Source of the DNA: Perkinsus chesapeaki
Lineage: Eukaryota; Perkinsozoa; Perkinsida; Perkinsidae
Direction of reading: 5' to 3'
DNA: 64,000 nucleotides
Assembly (NCBI GenBank): GCA_013115145.1
Contig: JAAPAO010000038.1
Location: 47,738 to 111,737, forward strand
In this document: positions 43,309 through 54,350 of the stretch, piece by piece
Layout: each line of letters starts with the position of its first letter
Numbering within the stretch: the first letter of the stretch is position 1
Made by a program: the position numbers and the translations under genes
The notes under the pieces: model-generated
Told to the model about the DNA's origin: nothing
Database searches by the model: none
The model's input: the letters and a program-made list of their open reading frames with translations, nothing else

Positions 43309-44722
43309 TATGGAGAGTGAAGCCGATGGCAGTTTTGACCACGTCTTAACTTAAGGATCTGAATCAATTATCGAAAACCTGTTCCCAGGCTCCATAAGTG
43401 TAACACGCATCTTCAAGATTCAACATAGATCCGAAGATGCATCTCCATTTGTCAGCTCGTATCGCATCTTTCTCATAACTGATGCTACATCGTATAACAC
43501 TTAGATGAGTATATTTGTGGGCTTATTTAGTTAACCAACACCAACTTATGAGAATCGGACCTAGACATAATATCTCTTTTCTTTATTGGTATATTCTATG
43601 AATCACTTATTGTTTGGTTAAGATAGTAAATATTATTAAAAGTGCTACAGTAGCTGGCTGCCACCGAAAGCGTTGGACTATACTGTAGACTCACAATATA
43701 CTGGGAGTTGTACAACATTCGGTAGTTCGACAATGATGCTGCAGCGCTCCTTTGGACCCTGCCACATGGTTTCTGAACACCAGAGTGTTAAACTACCACT
43801 ACAATTACCTCTGCTTACTTCATCGTTTATAGGGGGGCCCCTTGGGGTGGCGGACCGGGAGAATCTCCCCGATGGAAGAAATCGAATTTGTCGCAGTAGT
43901 TATTCAACGTGGTTGCGAAGCGAAATCTATGTTCACCGATATCACGGAGGTTTCTCAGTGGCAAGTTGTTGTGAACAAACCGACAAGTGTTGAGTGCTCC
44001 AATTGAAAATTTCTGGTCTGCGAGCTTTGCAACGACCGTGGAATCGTCACGATGACCCACTTCGTATTCATGGCTCCCCAGCAGACGAATGTCGGTAAAG
44101 ATTCGATCGTTGCGTTTGGCCCCAAATGTGGCGTATAAGGGAGTCGACGACTCCGAGTCGAACACGAAAACGAATGGACACTTGTCGTGATGAGCAATAT
44201 TAGTGGCTGTAATATAACCCGGAGCCGATAGCAGCTCATCACTGCGCCCACAATGAACCGTTGCATTCCGTAGTGATGAGCAGTATTACTGAGTCAGCAA
44301 TACTGACTGCTATCGGGTCCAGAATAATTCTCACCAACTGCCTTGTTGTGCCTGGGTTACTAGCTGTGCAGTACTGAGTTACTGCACACGCGAAGACCCT
44401 CAGAATGTATCTCGCACTGCCTCGTTCGAAACACTCTCCAACAAACTTTATGTGTCACCCACACATTAGGAACATAACTTATCTTTATACTCATTGCTGA
44501 TCATGCGTTGCGATTCTGGACACACTCTCTTCAGATACCGCATCGTACGGATCAGAGTTCAACAATGTATATTAGTGACATAGTCATTTTACAGAGTATC
44601 TTCAAAAGTAAAGATCCGGACGAGCGGAGGGGGATATACAACCAAATCGATCAGAATGGCGCGCGCTTTCTACAAATCATTGTGATGTGACTGACTTTCG
44701 GTGTGTTGTTATTGGTTTTAGC
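43309..44722 (-). other. Spacer with a possible unassigned minus-strand exon
   Basis: On the minus strand, 43827-44245 is open after a plausible acceptor (GGGCGCAG), reading APGYITATNIAHHDKCPFV, then VFDSESSTPLYATFGAKRND and VGHRDDSTVVAKLADQKF. This looks protein-like but matches no family I know. A palindromic stretch near 44268-44325 repeats part of it. The rest looks non-coding. Confidence 0.3.
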
Positions 44723-45405
44723 ATGGCGTTGGGACCATTTGCAAGGTAATAGTAACAACTGCTGCTTTGTAGTGTACTACTTTATTAGAATACTGGCGCA
44801 AGTGGCCTTAGTCGCTGGTAGTGCCATTGGCCGAGCATTTGTACAGGCATTTCAAGAAGCGGCACAAAAGGGTGCAACACAGGCTGCCACACGGTCAGAG
44901 TCTATTGGCACCTTGCTTAGTTTGCATATAATTAATATATCTGACTATTATCATTGGCTCTAATTTGCCATGTTAAATAATTCATCGTGCCATTTTAACC
45001 ATTATAAATTCGTATCATTTTAACCATTATAAAGTCGTATCATTTTAACCATTATAAGATCGTATCATTTTAACCATTATAAGATCGTAAGTTTGCTTGA
45101 AGTAAATGTAGCTTTCTGAAGAATGATTTCGGTCGTCTATTGTTAATGTTATTCAGGACCATTCGACGGCAAATGGCCTTAGAAGAAGCATATAAAATTC
45201 TGGGCATAGACGCAGCAACGCAGGCCTCGGCTACTCGGGAGGAGATCGCCAGTGTAATGCAGCTGAGTCCTGTTACTGTATAATCTTTATGCAGCATTAT
45301 AAAAAGCTGTATGATATGAACGCCCCCACAACAGCAACCGCTGGTAGTCCGTACATTCAACAAAGAGTGGAGAACGCTCAGAAAGTACTTAAACGTGGTT
45401 TGTGA
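44723..45405 (+). CDS. PAM16: Mitochondrial import motor subunit Tim16/PAM16
   Basis: J-like partner that restrains Pam18 at the TIM23 translocase (family knowledge). The ATG at 44723 sits one base after an acceptor (GGTTTTAG). Exons give ILAQVALVAGSAIGRAFVQA, matching the N-terminal membrane-proximal segment. After an intron of about 240 nt with tandem repeats comes the J-like domain: MALEEAYKILGIDAATQA, EEIASHYKKLYDMNAP, QQRVENAQKVL and TGA at 45403. The HPD tripeptide is replaced (DMN), as expected for Pam16. Length and order fit the family. The antisense open frame at 45070-45414 is a shadow. Confidence 0.75.
44986..45088 (+). repeat. 25-bp tandem repeat, four copies, inside a PAM16 intron
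   Basis: The unit contains CATTTTAACCATTATAA, recurring at 44991, 45016, 45041 and 45066, exactly 25 bp apart, with small changes in the joint (AATTCG, AGTCG, GATCG). It is a minisatellite confined to the intron. Confidence 0.85.
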
Positions 45406-45686
45406 AGTCGGCACTTTTTAGTAGGTAATAATTCAACATCTGGAGGCCCAACAGAAGGCCGGTAAAAGCTGAGGAGAGTGAATGTTGTTTCCGTTGCACG
45501 ATAGCTGAGGAATGCTGATTCTGGTTTCAAGAGCCGAGCTGGCATGTGAGGATCGATGGTGATAATTATCGTTTTTCTGACACCTCTAGCTGTCGCGGTA
45601 TAATTTGTTACTTTGATGAATACGTGTGTCTTGTTAAGTTGGGTTAACAGTAAAGTGTGTTAGTTTTCTGTGGCTGGATTGTTAGA
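45406..45686 (+). promoter_or_regulatory. CDK leader with CTGACACCTCTAGCTG element
   Basis: 281 bp between PAM16 and the CDK start. The 16-mer at 45577-45592 is preceded by a T-run and lies 95 bp before the ATG. A second acceptor-like TTGTTAG directly precedes the ATG (45687). This arrangement suits a 5' leader intron or trans-splice acceptor; no transcript data are available. Confidence 0.4.
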
Positions 45687-48600
45687 ATGGATCACTACGA
45701 GCGACTGGAGAAGATCGGTGAGGGTACGTACGGTATAGTTTACAAGGCGAGGGACGCTGAGGTGGGATAGGATCATAGGAGGAGACAGAGGCAGAATTAT
45801 TGTGTTGTAGGGTAATTTATTTGCATTGAAAACTATTAGATTGGAAGCTGAAGATGAAGGTAGTAAGCGCAGGGAGGGCGTGGATCTGACTTTGATATTG
45901 CTTGCGATGTGGGAAATTATTGGATGATGATGATGAAAATGAGGATACTGCTTGGCTGTGGAAGAATTACGGAAGAAGTTTTGATTTGGTGGTTTAAGGA
46001 AAATATTTCGGTTGCGGTTACATAGTATTTATGTTCGAGTTTCAGGTATACCATCAACAGCTATTCGTGAGATATCCCTTTTGAAGGAACTGAGGCATCC
46101 TAATATTGTGCGGTGAGTATTTAGAAAATCTCATACCGACTTTTCCATTATCTCCTAAAGTTTGTGTGACGTCATCCACACTGAGCGCAAGCTGACGCTG
46201 GTGTTTGAGTACTTGGATCAGGATTTGAAGAAATTGATGGATAGTTGCGGACATCGTAATAATAGGATCAATTCTTTGCCGCTTCATTGTTGGTGCAGAT
46301 GGGCTCGATCCGGTTACTACCAAGTCGTTCCTGTATCAACTGTTAAGTGGAGTGAATCATTGTCATCAACATAGGGTACTATATCTGGGGGATGGGGATT
46401 GGTTGGAAGAGAGATTATCTTTCATCATCACATACACATTTTTTGTTATATCATCTACATATACACATTTTCTTTACATATATTTTAAAGATATAATGTA
46501 TCAGACATTTTGATATATTTTCGAGAGAAAAATACGACGTTATTGGCGCCGCGTTGTCCAAATGTTTCCATCCATGAAAAAGATAGGTTGAAAAATTTCG
46601 TAAACTTATAGCGAGAGATAAATGTGCCTTTGAAGAGACAGTTTTGTGGGGTTCGTCTATCATGGAGTATTTGTTTATGCTGATTGGAAATGAAGCAGTA
46701 CGTGAACTGTAATCGTTCTTATGGACTCTTAGTCTATGCTGGGAAAATGGGGGGGTGGTAAATGATCGTCGAATTTGTGCGTTGAAGTTCCGTTAGTGTG
46801 TGATTTACGATTGACTTGTCATATTCCGGGCAGCATCTTTTGCAACTGGGGTTGCTCATTGCAACTGGCTAAAGGCCCTGTCGCAATTAATAGGAGCGTT
46901 CTCCTGGAGTGTATATGAATACAATTGCGTCACTCGCCTCGAAATTGTTGTTCAGATCCTCCATCGTGATCTTAAACCGCAGAACCTTTTGATAAGTAAA
47001 GACGGTGCCTTGAAGCTGGGTGACTTTGGGCTTGCCAGAGCATTTGGTATACCTGTTAGGAGCTACACGCATGAGGTGAGATAGATCCAAAGGGCAGCGG
47101 CGGTAGAAGACAGTTTTGGAAATTCCGGGCAGAGTTGTACTAGTGGCCAGATAATCAAATTTTGGTATTCAAGAAGGCGTAGAGCTTCTCAATAAGAGAC
47201 GGTAGGCGAGAAAATAAAACGATCATCGCGGAACACCGCTGGATGGGCCGCGGAAGGTTCGGTTATGGGCTTGATTTTCTTCGTTGGCTGGTCTTGTGGT
47301 ATTTCTTAATACATAACAAAACATTTTTTAGTGATGAGATTGTCTCTTGAACATTCCGCCCGGTGGAAAGTTGAATCAATAGTGAAGACTGCTGATCGAT
47401 ATGTTATGACGAACGAGGCCAATTTATAGATTTCGTCGATGCTGGCGCATTCGGCTTTTGGTCGCTAGTCACTCTACCGACGGCGTTTTGAATGTTTTGT
47501 ATGGAACAAGTCGATGACGCATTTTCTGGTAATTTGCTGGCCAGTTGAATTCCTTGTAGATTTACGTTGTAAATTCGACAGGTTGTAACGCTGTGGTATA
47601 GAGCGCCAGATGTGCTGATGGGCTCGAGAAAGTATTCCACACCAGTTGATATCTGGAGCGTTGGGTGTATCTTTGCCGAAATGGTCAATGGCAGGCCGCT
47701 TTTCCCAGGTAAATGGGACAAATGGGGACAGGTTTTGTGTCGGATGTGTTGGATGGCAGGGTCCTCTGATCAAGATCAACTTCAACGCATTTTTAAGACA
47801 CTTGGAACGCCGACGGTCGAGGAGTGGCCGACGGTGACTGAGCTGCCGGAGTGGAAGTGATGACTGGGAGGACGATGGGTGCATGTGTTTATGTGTTCAT
47901 TTTAGGGCGGACTTCCCGCAGTACGACCCTTTACCGTGGTCACAAATTGTCCCGACGCTTTCTCCAGATGGAGTGGACTTATTGGCCAGGCTGTTGAGGT
48001 GGGAGAGGGGAATTGGATATGAGCGACCTAGGACTAGTACTTGTGCTCGATTTATGGGTAACTCGAGTGTGGAGAATTCAATAGAAAAGGAATTAGCTCG
48101 AAATTCGACATACTTATCGATATTTTTGCCCGTCCAGACCGCACATCTCTAGATGTCGCGTACTGTAGGTTATCACGGGGATTGAGAGAATATGATATGT
48201 TGTATATAATTAAGTTTTATGTATGCAGAAGAAGGACTGAATTCGTGTTGAGCTTTTAAATGTATACAACTGTGAATTCATCTGCCTAATTATCCTGGTA
48301 TATCTTCTATCATCCGATTCTCACCGCAGCGGGAGATAACGAATGTTTACTAGTGAGTTATAATGTATAACTAAGTTGAATATAGACTCTGAAGAACGTA
48401 GAAGCGCTTCTTTCATATTCATGTATGAGATGATTATTATTATAATACTCCTATTAGTGTCGATGGCTGTGATACTTTTGTACATTTGTGTGTCTTTGAT
48501 TCCGTAGTACTCTTGTGTTCAAAATTTCACTTTTCAGCATTCAATATCGACTGAGAAATGGAAAAAATACGAACTATTCTATTCCATTGCGTTGGGCTGT

Positions 48601-48742
48601 AGACTAAGTAGTTCATCCTGGCTTATGAGAGAGAGTCTCTTCCCTAAGGTACGACCCGGCAAAACGCATAACAGCGAAGCAAGCTCTCGAGCATCCATAT
48701 TTCAACGATTTGCCTGATTACGCGAGAAGGATGACAAAGTGA
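45687..48742 (+). CDS. PSTAIRE cyclin-dependent kinase (CDK1/CDK2 group)
   Basis: Ser/Thr kinase of the cell cycle. Exons include 45687-45761 ([20 protein letters not shown]; inhibitory Thr/Tyr kept), 45811-45859 ([10 protein letters not shown]), 46046-46112 ([20 protein letters not shown]), 46161-46255, 46300-46374, 46956-47075 ([24 protein letters not shown]) and 47582 onward ([31 protein letters not shown]). The last exons are [29 protein letters not shown] and [13 protein letters not shown], ending TGA 48740-48742. Every catalytic motif is present. The cyclin-binding helix is the canonical PSTAIRE. Introns range from about 44 to about 580 nt and are GT-AG. Confidence 0.85.
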
Positions 48743-49404
48743 TGGTACTACTGTTATGAATAATGATTGTTATTCCAATCGTCGTTAAAGTAAAATATTA
48801 AGGATGATAACACACTCGTTTGTTAGCCATTGTGGGTTGAGTTATCAGTACTCGGGAAGGAAATGGTTACGTCGGATTGACCTGGAGGATGATGTAGATG
48901 CGAGACATGTCGACGTAGGAGTCATACGCTTACATATTAATTACTATTGCTCTGCTATTAACTTACACACTAATACGCTTATAATACTGCCTGGTCGCTT
49001 TGCCCATACCTAAGAGGGTCTATTCCTCTACAGAGGGCCGATCTGAGGCAGGCAGGTTACAGATAGTCGAAGACAACTAATTATTAAACCTAATCGAATA
49101 TGTTGAGGTGAAATGTAATTGTCTTTAGTTAATTAATTCTGTTATATTAGCTGAGTAGCATGGCTCTTCATTATTGTGTGTCTCGGTTTGATAGAGGCAA
49201 TTCACGCAACTCGGGATAGTTCACTCAAACTAACGAGTTGCTCGTTTTGTTGGTCTCATCCGAAAACTCGAAGCTATCCTGGTTGCCTATTAGACTGATA
49301 CCTACTATATGGTTTGCCTTCCTCGGGTGCTTCCATTGTAACCCGCTTCCGGACACAGTTGGTTACTATTGATTGATTATGATACTGACTGCAAAATTGC
49401 CTAC
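48743..49404. other. Spacer
   Basis: About 660 bp; no exon or RNA gene recognised. AT-rich around 49080-49150. Confidence 0.35.
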
Positions 49405-52400
49405 ATGTTCCGTGGCGGTTTCACGTTTGTCTGTTCGGCATTTCTCTCGAGTACTTCTGTGGGACGCGGACACACCGCATGCAAAATCAATGGAAAAGTT
49501 CAAGGAAGCGACGCCGTTAATGACGTGAGTTGTTCGCGCCGCAGCTGGACTAGTTGGCAACCACGGCAGGTATGCCTTGGATAATTCTGAGAAGTTCACC
49601 AAGAGGGATTGGCTGGCGGCATTGACGCTCTTGACGACTCGGAAGAATTTGGGAAGAAATAATCATGTGTAAGCGCGGTATCTTTCATTTCTGTCGATCG
49701 AGATCAGGAGATTTCGAGGACATTTTTCGGGAAAGGTGTTTTCCTGATTTTGTGTATAATTCGGGCTCACCATCGTTGCCGGGGGAGCTGCTACCCAATA
49801 GGAGTGGTGAATCTAGGTTATCAGTTGTGTAGGTGCATTTTGTACTTTATGCTTGTCCTAGCGTCCGGCGAGATTGCCCGATAGTGTAATTTTCAAAGCC
49901 TTATTTATAGGGCATCCTTTAGGTATCGCGAATTCATGTCCATGATTGTGTCCCAGCGAGAGATCTTCGGGAAAAGCTCCATTCATCTCATGCTTCATCG
50001 ATTGGCTGTTATTGGTGAGAGTCGGGGCGGCATCATAGAAGAATGTCAAGCGTCCTGTTTGGTTCTCGCTAGAGATGTTACCCGTGAAACTTCCTCTCGC
50101 ATCTTCCCTAATGAATAGCCACTGCTTGATCCACGGAGAGCGAGGCTTGGTGTGCGACCAAGGTGGTTGACCGCCGAGGTTGGCACACTCCCTGAGCGTT
50201 CTTGTCCAGCTCATCAATCCAGAGAGTTAGTAGAGGGTAGTTTTCTGCACCCGCAGGCTATACCTCACGAGGCATTGTACTGCCTACAATGTAGGTGTCG
50301 AAGCTCGTACCTAAGTATTGTGAACAGCGAGAACAATTTGTGAATGGGGACAGCGATTGTGTCGCTTGCATCAGGTGCATCGGCTAGTATATGGCAGCTT
50401 GTCCCATTTGTGTCAGCACAGCTATCAGGTCTGGAACCTAGACAGATATGTCTTATTTCATGGGCATTGGCGAAAGCAAGGGTAGGCGGAAAACATTCCC
50501 GTGGGAAACTTATTTTAGCGTATCTCAGGTTTTCGACAGTGACCTGAATGATAAGTTGTCCCGTTGGCTGCAAACAATCGATCCTCAACAACTGACCAAG
50601 ATAGTAAGCAATACGGTCTCGACGGTGGAGCCAGATAGTTTCGTCAGGATGCAGCGCATCTTGCGTGGAGCTACGCGCGGCGAGTCGAGATTGCGAAGGT
50701 CGAAGGTCAGGCTCTTCCGACAGCCCAGGTAAGTTTATTGCCTTTGGGCGTTGGGCGGGACTCCTGATTAATACAAGTTTTTGGTCGTATCGTTGAGGTA
50801 TTGTGATAGCTGTATACAATTCACTCCTGAAGTACGACTTGAACAATGGTTTGGGAACGTCTAAGCAACCATGCGGCAACGTGCGGCGGCACATGACTGT
50901 TAAGCGACACTCACTCAACCCTCAACCGAAGTGCTCTATTAAGCTCCGCAGTACCCCTGATATGGTACTGATGGGTCGCCCATCAGTACTGACTGCACTG
51001 GGAGAACGAGCAAACAGTCGCAATGCGACAGTGTCGCAGCGCACGTGGTTGGAGTTCTCGAACTATTTCAGCTGCAAGCCAGAGCGTAAGCACATCTGGG
51101 ATCTGCATACAATCGAAACCGCAACGCTAAGTGAAGTGCGTGACGGTATCGCAAAGGGTTACCTAGTTGCACTGTTCTCGCGGGGCGAGCTTGGCGACTC
51201 ACGATTGGAATTGGGCTACACTGTGACGTAGAGTAAGGGGTCTGCAGTGCAAACGGCTCTAGCCGTCCCAGAGTGGATCGTCAGGGTCTTGAGCACTCAA
51301 GACGACAAATCCTTACTGTAGCTAAATGGGAAACCATTATCAGATCAATGTAAGCTATCCGTCTATGGTTGGAAACTAGATCGCTTAAATGACGGCAGGA
51401 ATATTGAAGCAAGGCATCGTCCCCGTGATTGTCGTATGTACCGAACAGGCTTGGTGAACCTCTTCAACGACATTGACCCTGACTATACCCCTTTCATGCC
51501 AAGATCTACTATCTGTGAGTAACTGAGGCTTCAACATGGCCATAGACGGACACTACAGAAGCTGCAGGGGTCCCTGGACAGTCATGGCGGTACGTCACAT
51601 ATAGAGACTCAAGGATTCGGGACAAGCAGTTGGCTTGGAGCTTTGGCAGTTGTATAATATAGGTTGACAAGTTCAGCTTGTATCCCTCTAGAAGACTACC
51701 GTACTTCTACGGTTTTCCTTCTTGTTAAGGCCTTCAAACGAGCTTTGTCGAAGACGAAGGATCGTTGTCTTATAACGAATCGTTATAAGTACATGAACTT
51801 CGGTCGTGTAGCAGGACACGTTCATGTTATCAGTGCTTTTGCATGATGCTACTAGTAGCGGAGTATTAAGCAACGTTCAATCCAAGCTTCTCCGGCAAGG
51901 GTATCTTTAACCAAGTGTATACAGCGTTGTGTTGCCAGCATGACGCAGTGAAAATCACAAGCTTGCATCAGTGCTTCATATCTATTTTGATTCGTTTAAA
52001 AGTTCCTTTGCTTATCTGGAAACTTCTTAGTGGGAGTGCTCTAAGGTGATAGTATGAAATTGTTAGTCATGTGCCGCCGGACCGGACCGGTGGTGGTCAC
52101 TGTTCGATGCACATAACTTGCTCCAAGCAAGCAAGTTGATTGCCTGTATAACGCTCAATCTTCAGGAACTGAAGTGCCTCCATAGAGTAGTTGTGGCACA
52201 TGGGGTACGCCCTCCTAGCGGTGACAAAGCCAGTGGGCAAACGTATATTAGTGGAAGTCACAGCTCTGCTACAATGCTAAAGGCCGCTGCTGAGATATTC
52301 CCCAAGGTAGATTTGGGGCTAATCCTACTCTGGCGCCCTTAGCACTCCGGTGCATATCTTCTTCACGCGCATTTATATCCGTCACGGGTGGAATTATTTT

Positions 52401-54350
52401 GCGCTGACGTGGGAACAATGGCCACGACGGCGGTGAGCCGTTTGAACTTTCTTATGCAACCAAAGTCCCTAAAGTCGATTATGAGCTCAGTTTTGTCCCG
52501 AGCATAGAAATGACAATTTGTTTGATCAAGTTTGTGCGCGACGTTTCTTATTTCAAAATTGTTGTTGAAACACCACTGCGCATGTTCCGGAATCTTCCGA
52601 GGATCCCGCATTCACATATCAAATCTGACATTTCCTATCGGTTTTTTTCTCCGCAGGACCTTGGCTTGTTTACCGATTTGAGCGATACTATTCGGCATGC
52701 TGTACTGAGAGGAGAGTATTCATTTACTAGCCAGGAGCTCACCGGGTTGTGGACGGCAACAGTTATTATTGGAAACTCGCATAGAAAGTGCGCCGGAGGG
52801 GTTGCCTGTTGTCGAGGCTGGTATTGTGTATCTGCAAGATGCACCTCTAGATCGCCTCGGGACCTTGTCTCAGGGGTCCAGGCGGATGGTTATAGATTTA
52901 AGCGACTTCACTTGAGCTTCTCGGGAGCCCAGCGCGGAACACAGCAGAGCTGTGACAGCACATTGAAGTGTGACATGACGGCTTGCACCCGATCGGCATT
53001 TATTCAGATCTTCTCAGCGGAAATGGAGGATTCTTCGTATCTTCTCCGACCACACCTATTACGTGTTGTAGCCTGGAATCTCGAGTAGATCACAAAGATT
53101 GCACCAAATCGATCAACTGTTTTTTGATCTAAATACAGAAATTTTGTTTATCGCTCGCCGGGCCGAAGCGGAGGACATTCCGTCGCTCAAGTGATTTGGG
53201 TCGAATATGAAGTTGCACTTAGTTCGCAACACCCTAAGGCATTTAACCACACCCACAGACTGCTACTTGGCTTTGCCTACTCCACACGACGTATCCGAAC
53301 TTTCAGGCATATAAAGGACGAATGGATAGACTTCCTTCAAGAGCAAAGTCGAAGGCTGCGATTTGATATCGCATTCAATCAGTTCATGTGCCTTGCCATT
53401 GCCAGTAAGGTTGAGCTGGCCGCTTTTACATCTCCTTTTGTTTATCCCACAACGTCAGATGGAAAACTTGAGCGCGGAATGTGCACGAGTGGCCGATCCT
53501 TCGCTTTTAATGGGCATCTGCGTTTAAGTAGATTCCTACTAGCCTATTAGTAAAAGTACTACTACAAGTAAATTTTTTTCTCCTTTAAGTAGTAGGAGAA
53601 GAAATTTTGCTTTCCTATCTTTTCTCTCTTGCCTCACCTGAAGAGTTCCAAAAACCCTTTGTATCTACTGTACTCGGGTTATTTTCGACACTTTATATCT
53701 TATCAATCATTCTACTGAAACGTGACGCCCGCACGTTCAGCAGCTGCTACAAAGGAACCTTCTCACAGACTCTTCAACTGCATGAAGCGATTTCCTGATT
53801 TAGTCGTCGTAATTCGTCGCATTAGCCTACTTCTTTTTGACACCATCAGGGTCGGCGTGTTCGCTGGATGCCATGGACGCCCGAGTAATCTACCAATTAA
53901 TTCACTTTGTGGATAAAGGAGGCCTCAACATGAAGGCTGAGACGGGCGTGGAGCTGGCAGAGATCTTCGCCAAATCTGGCATAGACGATATTAACGCATG
54001 GAAGAGACTTGGTGAGCAGCTGACGACAACCGTCGGCGATAGCATAATTAAAGCTTCCCTTTAGCCGTGCTGTTCGAGAGGAAGGGCATCAGCTTGCAAT
54101 TGAGAGACATTCATCGTTTTAAGAGGTGAACGAAGAGCATCTATCCGGTTTCGGGAATTGTGGAACGTGTGCGCCCTGTGGGGCAGAAGATCATCTAAGT
54201 TTTACTATACACTTTGTGTGTGCAGAAATGGTCGATGGATGATGCACAACGGAAAACATGCGCTGATCTTCTGTTGCTTTCGGTGATCAGTTTATCCCCG
54301 AGTTCGCTTGAGCTCTGCCATATAATACAGGATATGGTTGATGCGGAACT
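49405..54350 (+). CDS. Probable multi-exon helical-repeat protein (RAP/FASTK/OPR-like), model incomplete
   Basis: Exon-like segments on the plus strand share the grammar of alveolate organellar RNA-binding helical repeats. They are FTKRDWLAALTLLTTRKNLG (about 49580-49670), LVPFVSAQLSGLEPRQICLI plus SWALAKAR (50395-50480), NDKLSRWLQTIDPQQLTKIV (50545 onward), LGLFTDLSDTIRHAVLRGEY plus SQELTGLW (52660-52755), VIYQLIHFVDKGGLNMKAET (53883 onward), INAWKRLGEQLTT and MDDAQRKTCADLLLLSVIS (54230 onward). The first exon (49405) is Arg/Ser-rich and could be a mitochondrial presequence. Acceptors and donors are plausible for each, but I could not join them into one frame, and two genes are possible. A C-terminal RAP domain was not found. 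Confidence 0.35.
49858..50217 (-). other. 119-codon minus-strand open frame, unassigned
   Basis: Open on the opposite strand within the putative helical-repeat gene. It encodes PWIKQWLFIREDARGSFTG and LSLGHNHGHEFAIPKG and contains several NxS/T sites. No family or signal peptide was recognised. It may be chance, or a gene nested in an intron. Confidence 0.2.
50803..51231 (+). other. 142-codon open frame containing a perfect hairpin
   Basis: The frame reads ERANSRNATVSQRTWLEF, KPERKHIWDLHTIETATLSE and a C-terminus SRGELGDSRLELGYTV. It includes the stem GTACTGATGGG-TCG-CCCATCAGTAC (50965-50989). No family was recognised. It may be an insertion within a long intron of the surrounding gene. Confidence 0.25.
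51699..51827 (+). other. Cluster of three hairpins (possible structured RNA)
   Basis: Consecutive stems: CCGTA-CTTC-TACGG (51699-51712), CTTATAACG-AAT-CGTTATAAG (51769-51789) and ACATGAAC...GTTCATGT (51791-51827) enclosing GTGT/ACAC. Three stems in 130 bp with tetraloop-sized loops are unusual for spacer DNA. No known RNA family was recognised. Confidence 0.35.

Noticed and set aside
44655-44690. ARFLQIIVM as the PAM16 N-terminus
   Set aside because: It resembles the family start, but the frame stops at once and a better ATG (44723) with acceptor and continuous homology follows.
44986-45088. CRISPR-like array
   Set aside because: The 25-bp units are directly adjacent with no unique spacers and lie in a eukaryotic intron.
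45070-45414. 114-codon minus-strand ORF
   Set aside because: Opposite the J-like exon of PAM16 and its intronic repeats.
50265-50918. 217-codon minus-strand ORF
   Set aside because: The plus strand here reads as helical-repeat exons bounded by plausible splice sites; the minus frame lacks any family pattern, although the call is not certain.
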